Source of the DNA: Cryptomeria japonica
Taxonomy: Eukaryota > Streptophyta > Pinopsida > Cupressales > Cupressaceae
Assembly (NCBI RefSeq): GCF_030272615.1
Contig: NC_081405.1
Span: 26,366,272 to 26,430,271, forward strand
Direction of reading: 5' to 3'
DNA: 64,000 nt
The notes below the pieces were generated by a model, which was not told the DNA's origin, did no database searches, and saw only the letters and a list, made by a program, of their open reading frames with translations. Positions 1-12,226 of the stretch are shown here, in pieces (position 1 is the first letter of the stretch; each line of letters opens with the position of its first letter). The position numbers were made by a program, and so were the translations under genes.

Positions 1-3000
1 CATTTGATCATTCTTGGTTTTGCGTGTTTCCGTTTATTTAAATGGATGATGCTATCTCATGTGGGTGAATTTATTTAGTTATTATGCTTTGTGATTATTG
101 ATTTGTTTAAATTAATGATTGCTAGATTCAAATGGTTAAATGGCTCAATTTATTGTGTAAAGTTGCATAATGTGTTTTGTGGAACAAAATAAATAATTGC
201 CTAGCCATCTAAATGAAAAATGCTTATGTTGGAAGAAAGTATTTTTGTATATAGAAATTTATAAAAGCTTTCCTTTTTGCCTTTCCATTTGACTTTTGCT
301 TTTTCATTTAATTGTTGGAAAATAATTATTTTTGAAAGAGGAGTAAATCTGACTGTTTTTACTCTTTAAATATTTAAATATGATTGGTCGGAATAACTTT
401 TTAACCTAGAAACTTTAGGTTAAAAGGGAATTTTCATGCTATTCCTAAAATTCACAAGAAGAAGGAAGGGGGGAATTTTGGAGAGAAATTCTAGAAAAAT
501 TCCTGGAGGAACTGGAAACTCGACCTAGTTTGCAAGACTGGAAATTCTTCATCTCTTTGCTTGTTGTTGCTTCAAGGTTGGAGGTTCTCTTCTTGTCTTG
601 AATTTGTTATTTGAAATTTTCAGTTTGTTTTCTGTGTGTGGAAATTTGTGCAATCTTCATGTAGATGTTTGTGGAATGATTTGAATGGAAGAAATAGTGT
701 TTATTATTGTTGGTTTTGTGAAATCTATATCACATGTTTGCTTTTAGGAAGAAAATGGTTCGTTTCTCTTTCTGATGTGTGTTTGATATTGAAAATCAAT
801 TTCTTGTTTTACCTCTTCTATTTGGAAAGAATGAACTAGATTTGGCTTGTTGTGTGCTTTCTAGTTTCATGTTGCATAGATTTGGGGTTCTTGTGGAACT
901 AAATTTCATCTTTTACCTTGCTGGTAAATATCCATTTAAGAAAATTGGATTTGGCATTTTGTATGTTTGTGCCGTGAAATGTTCCGGAAAAGAATTGTTT
1001 TCTTGCTTAAACGATTGGGTGTATGGATTTTTATGCCTTGGGAGGCATGTATTTTTATTTGTTTTATTTTCCTTGCCCTCCCCTCTGCGTGGTGGGCTAG
1101 TCCCACCACGCGGGACGGTAGTCCCTACTGCTTGCATGGTAGTAGTACTACCGGTCGATAGCTACTACTATTGACGCTGCTAGTAGTCACCGCTATCAGT
1201 TGGTAGCAGTACTACTGGACGGTAGTGCTACTACTGGTCGGCAATAGTACTACCGACAGGTAGTGCTTGCTACCAGTCGACAACAATACTGGCAGCAGTA
1301 CTACTGACAGGTAATGCTTGCTACCGGTCGGCAATAGTACTACCGACAGGTAGTACCTGTGGCCCCCAACAGTGGCACTGCTGCTGGTAGGTTTAACCCT
1401 CGTGTTACCAGGTACTTTACCGGATTAAACCGGTTAATGCTTTAATGTTAATTTTTAATAAATTACATTTATTTTAGAGCGGTTTTTGATGTTAAATGAA
1501 ATATATTTTGGAATGGATTTTTGTGTTGAATAAAATAAAGGTGATTTTCATGTAATTTTTATTATGTGGTTAATAAATTTATCAATGAGAATCAAGGTAT
1601 GAATTGAGAATTCAAATTGGTTAATTTGGGTATATTATGGAAACGAATTAAAATGCTTGTTTGGAATTCGTGTATTTATTCGGTTGAATGTTTTATGTGG
1701 ATTTCATTTTTGATGGAATATTGTTTTGGAAATTGAATAATGTGATTGCTGGAAAGAGTATTTTATTTAGTTTTTCAATCAATGTTGTTGCAAGTGTAAT
1801 ATGTGTTATTTTGGTCTCTGGTTCAGTTGTCTTGTAGTGGAGTATTTAGTACCTTTGACCAAGAGATATATGTTGGCTTCATTGTCTTAACCATGTAGTG
1901 TCTTTGCCTTATGGTTAGCCAAGAGTCAGTATGTCCTTGTCTGACCACTTGTTTCTGATAGAGGTGTTATGGCTGCCTGCTTCGCCATAGGGTCCTCGTG
2001 GAGTGACCATGTATGTTTAGTGTCCTTTGAGAGAGTGGCTTTCGCTTGGGGATTGCACCCAAAGTGGTAGGCATTATGACCCAACGAAAGTCAGATAATA
2101 ACTGGTAATCTAATGAACTGATTAGGTGGGTAGTATCATAACATTAATAAAGATAATTGTACCTCATGCATAGGTGAGTGCTAGTACAGGGCTCATAATG
2201 TTGCGAGAAGGCCTGGAATAGAAAATCGACCACCTTGTCTTCTCGAAAGGTTGGTAGGGTCCGCATGAGACTTAGTTGGAATCAGAGGTTCAGGAGAGGT
2301 TATTAGGATAGTGAACCGAGACCTATGGAGGTTGTACCATGGTATCCATCTTAAGCTATGCGATGACACTCTCTCATTTGGTTCACTTGTGTGTTTGTGA
2401 TGTTGAGTCACCTGGATTTTGTGGAGTCGTATTGTCTTGTCAACCATGTCATGCTTATGCTTGTTTGAGGGTCCTCAACTATCTCCTAGCACGGTGGGGT
2501 GATTCCATTTTGGGAATTACATGGTCAGGTGGTAGTGCCACTTCCCGTCGGATGTTCGGATTTGTACCTTCATGCGAGGATTGGCTTCGCAGGTGTTCCT
2601 GTGGTTCGTGGCTCATGCTTCATCTCATGTTGGAGATTATTGTTATTTGGAGACCTATGTGGTCATTGTAATATTGATCTTATGTAACCTTGTATTTGGT
2701 TAAGATGTATCCTTAAAATGTATTTTCAGAAGCTATGTATTGGAAGAGCAATGTAACCCTATGTTGGGATGTTTTTATCAATTTCCTTTATGATGTTTGT
2801 AAATGCTTATTGAAGTGGAATTATATTGTATCCTTTCAATCTTTCAATGATGAATCTTTATTTGCTTATGGCTTCTTATGATCATTGAGTTAATGATGCT
2901 TATGTGGATTTAAGGTTTGGTGGAATTCATTCTTGAAGTTAATTTTCCGTTGGTTACCCTTAAGGAATTTATGGTGTAAGTCTTTCGCTTGTGTTATCCG

Positions 3001-3102
3001 GCATGTTGTGTAAATGCACTTATGATGTTTATACTTTAAAAAAAAAAATTGTTTCACCCTTGTTGTAGGTTTTTCCTTCGGAGTTCCTAGCGGGGCATTA
3101 CA
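1..3102 (+). mobile_element. Long gypsy-like LTR, 3' part, runs off the left edge
   Basis: Non-coding AT-rich sequence without a long ORF. It ends in GCGGGGCATTACA at 3102, a terminus typical of plant Ty3/gypsy LTRs, whose left ends are usually the mirror TGTAATGCCCC. No primer-binding site follows, so this is either a solo LTR or the 3' LTR of an element lying to the left. Internally it holds a GC-rich palindromic block (1087-1400) and a less AT-rich stretch (about 1800-2600). Short ORFs here show no recognisable domain. The family call rests on the terminus only, and the left end is not in the window. Confidence 0.45.
1087..1400. repeat. GC-rich block of short palindromes and a 90-bp direct repeat
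   Basis: A GC-rich island inside AT-rich LTR sequence. It opens with a perfect 10-bp stem (GCGTGGTGGG at 1087-1096, complement at 1102-1111, 5-nt loop), followed by GGGAC-GGTA-GTCCC and GGTAGT-AGT-ACTACC hairpins and many TAGTACTACC variants. The string GGTCGGCAATAGTACTACCG occurs at 1236 and again 90 bases later at 1326. No coding potential is evident. Confidence 0.7.
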
Positions 3103-4231
3103 TCTTCATTCTTATTCTTATCTCTACTTGAATTTTTCCTTTGAAGATACATAAATAGGATTATTCCTTCATCATTTTCATATCTCACATCTTAATGCAA
3201 CTATATCATCAATAAAATCAAAGTGTTATGTTGTTGAATCACACCCACATTCCAAATAAGTGGATTAAAACTTACTTGAGATTTGTAATAGAATTGTAAA
3301 ATAAGAATTAGATTTTATTTCATATTTATTCTTCCAAATCTTTATTGTTTCTTACTTTTCCATTTTAATGCTTACAAACCCATATTGATGAGAGGGGGTG
3401 CTTTACATTACAAATGATTTCATGCACTCAAACAAATATTAAGTAAAAGTACTAATATTAAGTAAAAGTACTAGGATAAAGAAAATCACTATATAGAACT
3501 GAGAACAATGGCCTTAATAACATTAATACAATTTGATGGGAGTGAAATGCTATGGCAAATTGCTTGTCCACCCATAATAGTGTCAATTCCTCATCCCAAT
3601 ACAAAATAATTTAAATAAAGACACATCTCTTTTGTAACCAATAAATTTTCTCATTTTCTTCTTTCCTCTCTTCATCCCAAAGAGGTGGTTGTAATAAAAA
3701 TATATAAAAAATAATTTGATCATTGATATTAATGTTGTCCAATTCATAACACACTTTATTATATAAATTTAAAAGATAAATTATTGAAATTAACCTATCC
3801 ACAATGTTGTTGGTCTCTTACAGTAAAGGAAAGACATTAAATGAAAACAAGGTTTGCACATGAGTTGGTTGAAAAGTACATTGCCAAAATAAAATACATG
3901 TTAAAAAAAGCATTGCATTTTTCAATCCACACAAGTTTTGTTTAGAATGACCTTATGAATGTATTTAACAACAATGGATATTTAATGTATTTCTTAATGC
4001 ATCAACTATAAAGTAGACACACTCTATTTCCTAATGTAATGTGTAGCATCGTTTATCTTTGCCAACCTTTAAAAGTATTGATTTCATTTTAGAAAAAAAA
4101 ATCACACTTTTAGAAACATCAACCTACACAAGTTTTGTGTAGAATAAACAAAGATATCTTTTATATGCAATAATCTTATATCTTAAATATACTAAGCATT
4201 TTGTGAATTTCCTAATGCCTCCACTACGAAC
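3103..4231. other. AT-rich interval with no gene seen
   Basis: No ORF with a recognisable domain, no RNA gene and no clear mobile-element terminus. A short direct duplication of the motif ATTAAGTAAAAGTACTA lies near 3435-3475. Probably decayed repeat DNA. Confidence 0.6.
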
Positions 4232-5563
4232 TGTTGGATGTATGGAGAGATTGTTTGGATAATGTGAAAATATGTGTTTGGATTGACTGAGTGATGTGTT
4301 GCATTAATGCCAACATATTCCTTTGTGTGCTCCAGTGAACTGTAGTTAGATTAAGTGAGTTGGTTTGGCCAGTATGTTGCAGATGATTTGTTGCGGATTA
4401 AAGGGTTTTGAGATAAGTATCTCTAGTTTATTCAGATATAGTTTCAGTGGTCCACATGGTGATTTGATCGAGTATTATGGTTGGTTTTTCAGTTGTTCGG
4501 TGTTGATCAATGTTCTAGATTTTTCTCAGCATTGCTTCGCATTGCAATATCTTGGTTTGTGGCTTTGGTAGAGTGTTTGGGACGTTATGGTGTGTCCTCA
4601 ATTTAGATGGTTCGTGATTTGGAGGTCTGCAAGTGAATCTTTCAGTTTGACAGTCAATTCAATTAGTGTTCTTGAAGCTCGGTACAATGGTGATGGAGAT
4701 TCTAGTGAGTGGTGTTGGTGCAATTATTTTTGTGGTAATTCATGATGCTTGTGAATGTTTTTAGGTTGTGTCTTATCCATGTTGGTGGTCTACATTAATC
4801 GTTGTGCTTGTTATTGATGATTTTCGTTGATTCGGTGGTGTTCTTCATGTTCTTGGTTGACATGATGATTGTAGCATGTTACAGATGTTCGAGCCATAAT
4901 TCTTGGAGGTGTTTCATGTTCGAGGTGTTGATTTAGGTCCATACTATGTCTTAGCCAACATTGTTTTGGTCTGCATGTAATATTGTAGCATGTATGGTTA
5001 TATCCTTGTAATTTGTGATGTGTGTTGAGTCGACCTTGAAAGATAGGTTGATTATATTTATAAATAAATGTAATACTCATGTGAGAGAGTGATCTATGTG
5101 TGTGAATAATGCTTTAATATTTCAAAAGAAGTGAAGTAATTCGAAGGAGCAAAAAATGTGTTATGTGCTTAACCGGAACTGTAACCAAGCATGAGGAGAT
5201 GTTATTCTATTAGTTCATGATCTTCCAGATGTAATCCAAATATTTTTGTAAGACAGTGAGTCTTCCTTGGGTTGTAGCCCTTTGTTGTTTGTTGTTTTTT
5301 AGCAGTGAGCTCTAGGCAGTGTGCCCGAATACATGTGCATTCCCCATTGTACTATTTCATTTACTTCTAACAGGGTATCATCATATTGTGGGTAGGTTCC
5401 CACCGTGGTTTTTCCCTTGACTGAGTTTTCCATGTCAGAATTTTTGGTGTTTTATGCTTTCACTGTTAATTATCAAATCTAAGATTGTGTTTGAATTAAG
5501 TAAAGGTTTTGAGAAAACCGATTCACCCCGCCCCCCTCTCAGTTTTATGCTTTGTTTCCAACA
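4232..5563 (+). mobile_element. Solo LTR of a copia-type element
   Basis: Begins TGTTGGATG and ends TTTCCAACA. Its 3' third matches the LTRs of element B (27727-28821 and 43281-46766, opposite strand): the stretches around AGCAGTGAGCTCTAGG, the GTGGGTAGGTTCCCACC motif with GTGGTTTTTCCC, and a C-rich tract (ATTCACCCC...CCCCTCTC) near the end. No primer-binding site or coding region adjoins it, so it is a solo LTR. Flanking pentamers CGAAC and CAGAC agree at only three of five positions, so the target-site duplication is doubtful. Confidence 0.6.
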
Positions 5564-6891
5564 CAGACTAGGTTTAGTATATAATAAGATCATCATACAA
5601 ACTAACAATGTAGGTTGATTATACTTTTCAATTTGCAAACATTATATTAGATATGATTATCCCAAAGATAATAACAATCTTGGGTATGGAATTATTTTAA
5701 TAATAATTGGAGAGATCTTGGATGATATTTTAGAATCTATTTAACTTTGAATTTGGCTATCGTGTATTTCATTTTAGTTAACAATTTTCAAGTTATTTTG
5801 TTGGTTCTAATTAGTGCCACAAAAATAATTGAATCAATGTTTAGCTCTCAGGTTCACAAGTGATAAAAGTATTAAGATATGATTTACTAAATACCTAAAT
5901 GGATTTAAAAATTTATTTATACTTTTTCTTATGTCTTTTAATGAAGTGTCTTTGATAATTAAGTTTCTTAAGATATTGAGTAAATTATGTGCCGTGCATA
6001 ATTTAAACTAAGAGTTTATCTTAAAATGTGAGTTTACTTACTTCTCATTGCTTCTTGTCTTTGTTAAAATGAACACATTATCCTTAGATACCCCAAAGGA
6101 TGAAAATATTAAAATTATGACAAGTGGCACTATCTCAATATCTTAATTTCAAGAATAAAAGTGTTTAGTTTTCACCTTATTAATCTCCAAGACCTTTTGA
6201 ATTAATTATCCCTCACACTCAAGCTTATTATTTAATTGAGTATGGTTTCAATTCTTCGAGGTTTTCTAATACTTCAAAAATATTTAACCCATGTTATGTA
6301 TATAAAGTAGCCTCATTTTATCTAATCTCCAGTTACCAAGATTAGCTATATTCTAAAACAAATTAAACTTTACCTAAATTCACCTCTAAGGTTTTTATAC
6401 ACCATCATAGTTATTCAACTACTTGTATCCTTGGCGTTTATAAGAAATTAAATGCATCTTAAACTTGAGTTTACCCTAAGTTTACCTTAAGTCATTAGGT
6501 TCTTACTAGTGTAGCAATGTTATTAGCAAAGGTCTCAATCTTCCCAATGTTCTAATTAGGCAAGATGGAGCTAGGAACTTGATTCTCATGAATTTAGATT
6601 CTTGTAGAAGTTGAAGGTGAGCATGGTTTGTTCTTTTATGATTGTGTTTTTATCTTAAGTTTGGCATTCAAATATTACACTAAAGCAAATCCTTTGGTGC
6701 AATGCACTAAGAATTTGGGTCACAAAGAAGATAATTATAATTATCTTTTTTATATTTATTAAAAACTATTTTTACTAGATTCATATGGGTATAGATGTAC
6801 AAATAATGTGAAATACATAGACACAATATTTGTAAATGGAATAGGAAAACACATTGTTAAGATATCAAAGACTTGTTATGATTTAAAATAT
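5564..6891. other. AT-rich interval with no gene seen
   Basis: Very AT-rich, without a supportable ORF, RNA gene or element terminus on either strand. Confidence 0.6.
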
Positions 6892-7632
6892 GGAGTAGAG
6901 CTAATGTGTATTTGGATTTTAAAGGGATTAGAGTTGTTTAAAGCGTGTTATCTTTCAAAGATGCTTGACAACAAAAACAAATAAAATTAATTCCATCAAT
7001 TCAAGCAAATGTAACTTAAAATGGTCTCCAATCGGAAGTTAGAATGAAATTGATTGTCATTATCTTACAATTTGTCTTCTTGAAAGTTAGTTAATTCATA
7101 TTTTGTTGGACATCCATGACATTCATGTAACTATTGAAGGAGTATAGTTAATGTGTATTCGAATTTTAAAGGGAGTAGAGTTGTTGATAACTTGTTTATC
7201 TTTCAAACATGTTTCCTAGGAAAACAAAGAAAAATTATTTCATCATTTCAAGTACAAGTGACTTATAGTTATCCTTGATGAGAAGTTAAAAATGAAGTTG
7301 ATTGTCGTTATCTTATGTTTTTCCTCTTCAAGGCTAGTTAGTTCATATTTTGTTGGACATCCATAACATTCATGTAACTATTGGAGGAGTATAGTCAACA
7401 TGTATTTGAAATCTAAAGGGAGTAGAGTTGTTGAAAGCTTATGTATCTTTTGAAAATGCTTCATAATGAAAACAAAGAAAATTAATTATGTTGATTCAAG
7501 CATAGGTGACTTAACATGATCCTTGAAGAGGAGTTAAAATGAATTTTATTGTCATTATTTCATGATTTGTCCTCTTGAAGGCTAGTTGGTTCATATTTTG
7601 TTGGATATCCATGACATTCATGCGACTATCAA
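6892..7632. repeat. Three tandem copies of a 247-bp unit
   Basis: Copies start at 6892, 7139 and 7386, each with GGAGTA(T)AG followed by a diverged AATGTGTATT segment. All contain the block TTCATATTTTGTTGGA(C/T)ATCCATGACATTCATG near the unit end (second copy: CCATAACATTC). Spacing is 247 bases both times although the copies differ at many positions. No coding frame is conserved. This is a short, old satellite-like array. Confidence 0.85.
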
Positions 7633-7685
7633 AAAAAATGTATAGAAACAATTATTTCATTTTTGAAAAATGAGAGACTTAAAGA

Positions 7686-7810
7686 ATTATTTGTCTTATA
7701 TGTATTTCAAGGCAAACTTCATACACCCTTAGGCCTAATATATAATAATCTTAGAGATTATTTGTCTAATATGTATTTCAAGGAAAACTTTATATATCAT
7801 TAGGTCTAAC
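7686..7810. repeat. Diverged tandem duplication, about 71-bp unit
   Basis: ATTATTTGTCT(T/A)ATATGTATTTCAAGG occurs at 7686 and again at 7757, each followed by AAACTT and a (T/A)AGG(C/T)CTAA motif. It directly follows the 247-bp array. Confidence 0.7.
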
Positions 7811-8509
7811 AAATTTTATTTAATTTTTTTATAATAAATATTTGTGTCCATTGTAATGGTAAATTCTTGTTTGATCACAACAAAAGAGATAACAAAGTTT
7901 CCATGTTTTGCTTAAACTTATGGGGACTTTTTTCATGGACAAATGTTTGTCTTTAAAAGTAAACAAAGCTAGCTCTTATCAAGCTTTGTGTTTGTTTTAA
8001 ATGATGAAAATCTCTTATTGAAAGGTGAATATAGGATTTGAGATGCCATCTATTGTGATTAAATAAAAAGAATCCTATTCATATTTTTTTTCTAGAAATG
8101 TATTAGGAAACACCAATAGAAAACCATCAAAGATGAGTTAGAGTAACAATGGTCGAAGAATAAGCTCATTTGTAACCACCGCTTCTCTCCTCTACAACTA
8201 CAAGCATAGAAGCATGAATATAGAAGTGCATCTCTTAAAACCCTATACAAATTCCTATGGTTATTATATTCCTAAAACAAACAAAAATGTAGAGTATAGA
8301 GGAACGAAAAAGATATTTGAAACATTATAAATGGGAAGAATGAAGAAATATACGCAGAGTAGAGAGGTGAACAAAAAAGATATTTGGAGAACAATAAATA
8401 CAGAGTGAAGAAATGCATAGAAAAGTATTGTGCGTAGTTTCTAGTATCAATTGTGTAAGTTTATTTCTTTGATATTTCAAATCAAATTCCATGATCCACG
8501 ATGCACTAT
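7811..8509. other. AT-rich interval with no gene seen
   Basis: No supportable ORF, RNA gene or terminal repeat. Confidence 0.55.
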
Positions 8510-8656
8510 GGAAGTCACATGTCTACAATATAGAAAAAGTATGGAAATCATGTGTCTACAATAGTAGTGAAACCTATTAAAAGCTAGAAGAAAAACACAA
8601 CCGCTCATTTAAAATGAGCTCCACTTTCCTATGTAATTTGTAATGACAAGCATCTA

Positions 8657-9057
8657 GGAGAGAGGGCCCTATAGTGGAGCACTCTAACTTCACACCTTCC
8701 AACAACTTACGTGGATATTTCAAATCACTCTCAATTTCGTATAGCAGTTTACTTGTCAAGTCCCTACTTTAAAAAATTGGTTTAGAGTCCACTTGCTCAA
8801 ATATGATGCCACATCAACATGCTTTTTTGTTGAGGTGTCCCAAATGGCCCCCAAAAAATCAAAACCAATATTTTCAGTAAGTCATGCTTATTGGTGTGTT
8901 GATGTGGCATCACATAATTAGTTGATTTTTTAGATTTAAGGAAACCTTTTTGGTGATGAGAATTGACATGATACTTTTAATGCTCCACTAAAGAGCTCAT
9001 TTTGCCCAACTACTATCCCCACTATTGGACCCTCCTCCACTATGGGGCCCTATCCCC
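8657..9057. mobile_element. MITE inserted in one 125-bp repeat unit
   Basis: About 401 bp bounded by 23-bp imperfect terminal inverted repeats (20 of 23 positions agree). The left end begins GGAGAGAGGGCCCTATAG and the complement of the right end begins GGGGATAGGGCCCCATAG. It is flanked by TA on both sides (8655-8656 and 9058-9059). Removing it rebuilds an ordinary repeat junction (CATC-TAACAAGTGG), which fixes the insertion point. A TA duplication fits Stowaway/Tc1-mariner MITEs, but the family is not established. No ORF. Confidence 0.7.
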
Positions 9058-9268
9058 TAACAAGTGGAAATCATATGTCTACAATTTAAAAAAGTATTGA
9101 AACCTATTAAAAATTAAAGAAAAACATGAAACCCTCTTATAAACTAAATTGTATTTACTCTCCAATTAACTTTTAATGACAAGAATCTAACACGTGGAAA
9201 TCACATATCTACAATCAAGCATCTACAAGTGAACATTTTTTGAAAGTTGAATCCTATATATATATACA

Positions 9269-9389
9269 TCACTTCTTAGGTACTCTTCATACAAAATGCT
9301 TCTTCCAATACATATAAAGTATTGTCATGTTATGATGGAGTGGTATGTATTGGAAGAAGCATTTTGTATGAAGAGTACCTAAGAAGTGA
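9269..9389. repeat. Perfect 46-bp inverted repeat with 29-nt loop
   Basis: The left arm 9269-9314 (begins TCACTTCTTAGGTACTC) and right arm 9344-9389 are exact reverse complements with no mismatch that I could find. The loop 9315-9343 contains ATGTTATGATGGAGTGG, a motif that recurs without the left arm near 10425, 10487, 10916 and 10965. A transcript would fold into a 46-bp stem. Confidence 0.9.
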
Positions 9390-9431
9390 CTTAAAGAAAG
9401 AGCCATGCCTGTTGGAACCATGGTCTTATGT

Positions 9432-9540
<109 letters not shown>

Positions 9541-10557
9541 CCCTCCAAATATGATGCCACATCAATATGCTTTATTGTTGAGGTGTCCAAAATGGTCCCC
9601 AAAGGGCTCATTTTGTCCAACCACTATCCCCACTATTGGACCCACTTCACTATGGGGTCCTCTCCCCTAACAAGTAGAAATCATATGTCTACAATATAAA
9701 AAATATGGAAACCTATTAAAAATTGAAGAAAAACACAAACCTCTTATAAAATGAATTGTTGTCACTCTCTTGTTAACTTGTAATGACAAGCATCTAAGAT
9801 GTGGAAATAATATGTCTACAATATAGAAAAGTATTGAAACCTATTAAAAATTGAAGAAAAACACAAACCCTCCCCTAACAAGTGGAAACCATATGTCTAT
9901 AATATAAAAAAATATGGAAACCTACTAAAATTGAAGAAAAACATAAAACCTCTTATAAAATGAGTTTTATTTTTAATCTCATATTCGCTTGTAATGACAA
10001 GCATCTAACAAAGTGAAAATTATGTGTGTAATATAGAGTAAAACCTATTAAAAATTGAAGAAAATCACATAACCCTCTTATAAAATGAGCTTTGTTTATT
10101 CTCCTATGTAACTTGCGATGACAAGCATCTAACAAGTAGAAATCATGTCTACAATATAGAAAAGTATTGAAACCTATTAAAAATTGAAGAAAAACACAAA
10201 ATCTCTTAAAAAATAAGTTCTATTTACTCTCTTATTAACTTGTAATGGCAAGCATCTAACAAGTGGACTTTTCGTTTCATTGAAAAAAAATACAAAATAT
10301 CTCTCTGAATTAAATAAAATATATTAAAAAAACAACTTCACATGTGATTGTCTGCTAGAAAAACAAAAGAACAACAACCCATACATCAAAAAAGCAATAT
10401 CATGTTGTGATAAAAGTATATTTTCATGTTATGATGGGATGGTATGTATTGGAGGAATCATTTTGTATGAAGGGTAAGCATATTTCCATGTTATGATGGG
10501 AAAGAAAAAGAAAGAAAGATTCTTTTATGGCCCACGATACTATGCGGTCTATTTATG

Positions 10558-10757
10558 GGTCTACAAATGACTTATAGTAACATGAGACTACACCATACTC
10601 CTTGCAGGAGACACCTATTACTACCTCGTACTTCTTCTGGGAGGCACCTAGATGTGGGGTCTACAAATGGCTTATAATAATATGAGAGTACCTCGTACTC
10701 CTTACGAGAGGCGCCTCTTACTATCTCGTACTCCTTGCAGGGGGCACCTAACTATGC
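10558..10757. repeat. Two tandem copies of a 100-bp unit
   Basis: GGTCTACAAATG(A/G)CTTATA starts at 10558 and again at 10658. Each copy contains two diverged sub-blocks of the type CTCGTACTCCTTGCAGGAG(A/G)CACCT. Related sub-blocks form the 77-bp duplication at 11226-11379. Confidence 0.75.
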
Positions 10758-10784
10758 TACAAATGAAGCATACATACCTTACCC

Positions 10785-10855
10785 CCCTATGGGATTTGAA
10801 TTTGTGACCTCTCTTTCAAAAGCACAAGTTCACCACTAGGCCAACTTAGACCATA
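10785..10855 (-). mobile_element. tRNA-derived SINE head, minus strand
   Basis: Read on the minus strand, this contains GGCCTAGTGGTGAACTTG, resembling a Pol III A box, about 30 bases before AATTCAAATCCC, which resembles a B box (GTTCGAATCC type). Order and spacing match the 5' head of tRNA-derived plant SINEs. It does not fold as a complete tRNA. A SINE body, if present, would lie toward lower coordinates, over the 100-bp repeats. No target duplication was identified. Confidence 0.45.
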
Positions 10856-11225
10856 CAAGTTCTCCACCACTAGAAATGATATGTATTGGAGGAAGCATTA
10901 AAATAGTATACTTTCATGTTATTATGGGATGATATGAATTGGAGGAAGTATTATAAAAGTATATTTTGATGGAATGGTATGTATTGGAGGAAGCATTTTG
11001 TAACAGTGACCCAAAGAAAGAATCACACCAGTTCAAACCATGGGCTTATTTTTTAAGTCAAGAGAGAGATTAATTGGTCATGCAATACTCCTTTCATATG
11101 GAGAACTGCATATGGATATTGGGTATCAATCATTTTGTGGCACCAGATTCCAGTTTGGATAAGAGAATACGGTTTTTCGTAGAAATCTTGACCTCCAAGA
11201 CTCACTCTACTGTTGGGCGAACGGT

Positions 11226-11379
11226 TTGTAGTCGAATGGTATATATGAGACTACCAATAACTTCTAACAATATGAGACTACTCTGTACTTCTCACAAGAG
11301 ACTTGTAGTCGAATGGTATATATGAGACTACCAATAACTTCTAACAATATGAGACTACTCTGTACTTCTCACAAGAGAC
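11226..11379. repeat. Perfect 77-bp tandem duplication
   Basis: 11226-11302 and 11303-11379 appear identical (both begin TTGTAGTCGAATGGTATA). The unit contains TATGAGACTAC twice and a CTCTGTACTTCTCACAAGAGAC block related to the 100-bp repeats at 10558-10757. Identity suggests a recent duplication. It lies about 1.2 kb upstream of the SUVH start codon. Confidence 0.9.
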
Positions 11380-12044
11380 ACGTAACATACATATCATGCA
11401 AACGAGATAAACCAATGGGTCCCACCAAATATGTCCGTCCCACATTGAGAATCTTGATGAACGGACAAATCTGAACGACTATCTTTCCCACGAACGTCTG
11501 CCTCCTCTTCATTTGCTCCTCTATCATCTCGTACTAGTCCCACTCAATTTTATTCTTCATTTGTACACATCATCTCCAAAGTATTCTTTCCTGCAACTTT
11601 CTTTCATTATTATTATTTAGTTTTTTATTATTTTTTAAAATACTATTACAGTAGGCCCGGCGCAAGTGTAGTTAATAACTAATGTTAAAATCGACCAACG
11701 ATGTTAAAATTTGTGGAGGGAAATTTGGGTGCAGTTATTATTATTTAGGGGGGACAGACGATTCTGTGGGATTTGTGGCCGCTGTCACCCGCCTTTCATC
11801 CCCGATTCTGTATGTTTTTCAAAATTTGGATTTTTTTCCAGCTTGTCTGCGTTAGATCTTAAATGTGTATCTGTGCTGTTTTTATTTTGTTTCGATCGAT
11901 TTTTTTACGGCTGTGTAGTAATGAGGGTTTTGTTTCTGAAGAATTTATGAGTTTTTTTCTTAAATTTGTCTGATTAATTTATTTTTAAAAGTCTGGGGTT
12001 TGAAAATGGCGATTTTCTGGTATTTAATTTAATGCAGAAAACAA

Positions 12045-12069
12045 TGGCTGGCTGGCTGGCTGGCTGGCT
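12045..12069. repeat. (TGGC)6 microsatellite
   Basis: Six TGGC units in the leader region of the SUVH gene. Confidence 0.9.
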
Positions 12070-12148
12070 TGTTCTCACATGCTATAAGGGGTTGTGTACA
12101 GGTGGTTTTGAACGTGTTTACATGTTTTACTTTACAGCACGGAAAGGC

Positions 12149-12156
12149 ATATAAAG
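12149..12156 (+). promoter_or_regulatory. Candidate TATA box of the SUVH gene
   Basis: ATATAAAG, about 75 bases upstream of a strong splice donor and about 440 bases before the start codon. Transcription would begin near 12180. This is inferred from motif and position only. Upstream DNA from 11380 holds no gene. Confidence 0.35.
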
Positions 12157-12226
12157 TTTTACCGCGTTAGCCAAGGTTCGATTCCACGCGGCGGCGCGGG
12201 AAAGAGTTGCTTTGACACATTTTCAG

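Larger units (their letters stand above)
10425..11010. repeat. Dispersed copies of the hairpin right-arm sequence
   Basis: Variants of ATGTTATGATGGGATGG followed by TATGTATTGGAGGAAGCATT occur near 10425, 10487, 10875, 10916 and 10965. The last is followed by GTGACCCAAAGAAAGA and a CCATGGGCTTAT segment that parallels 9387-9430. This indicates one repeat family, of which the hairpin is a fold-back version. Confidence 0.65.

Noticed and set aside
2193-2687. Overlapping ORFs on both strands at 2.2-2.7 kb
   Set aside because: Located in LTR sequence; openness follows local base composition and no domain is visible.
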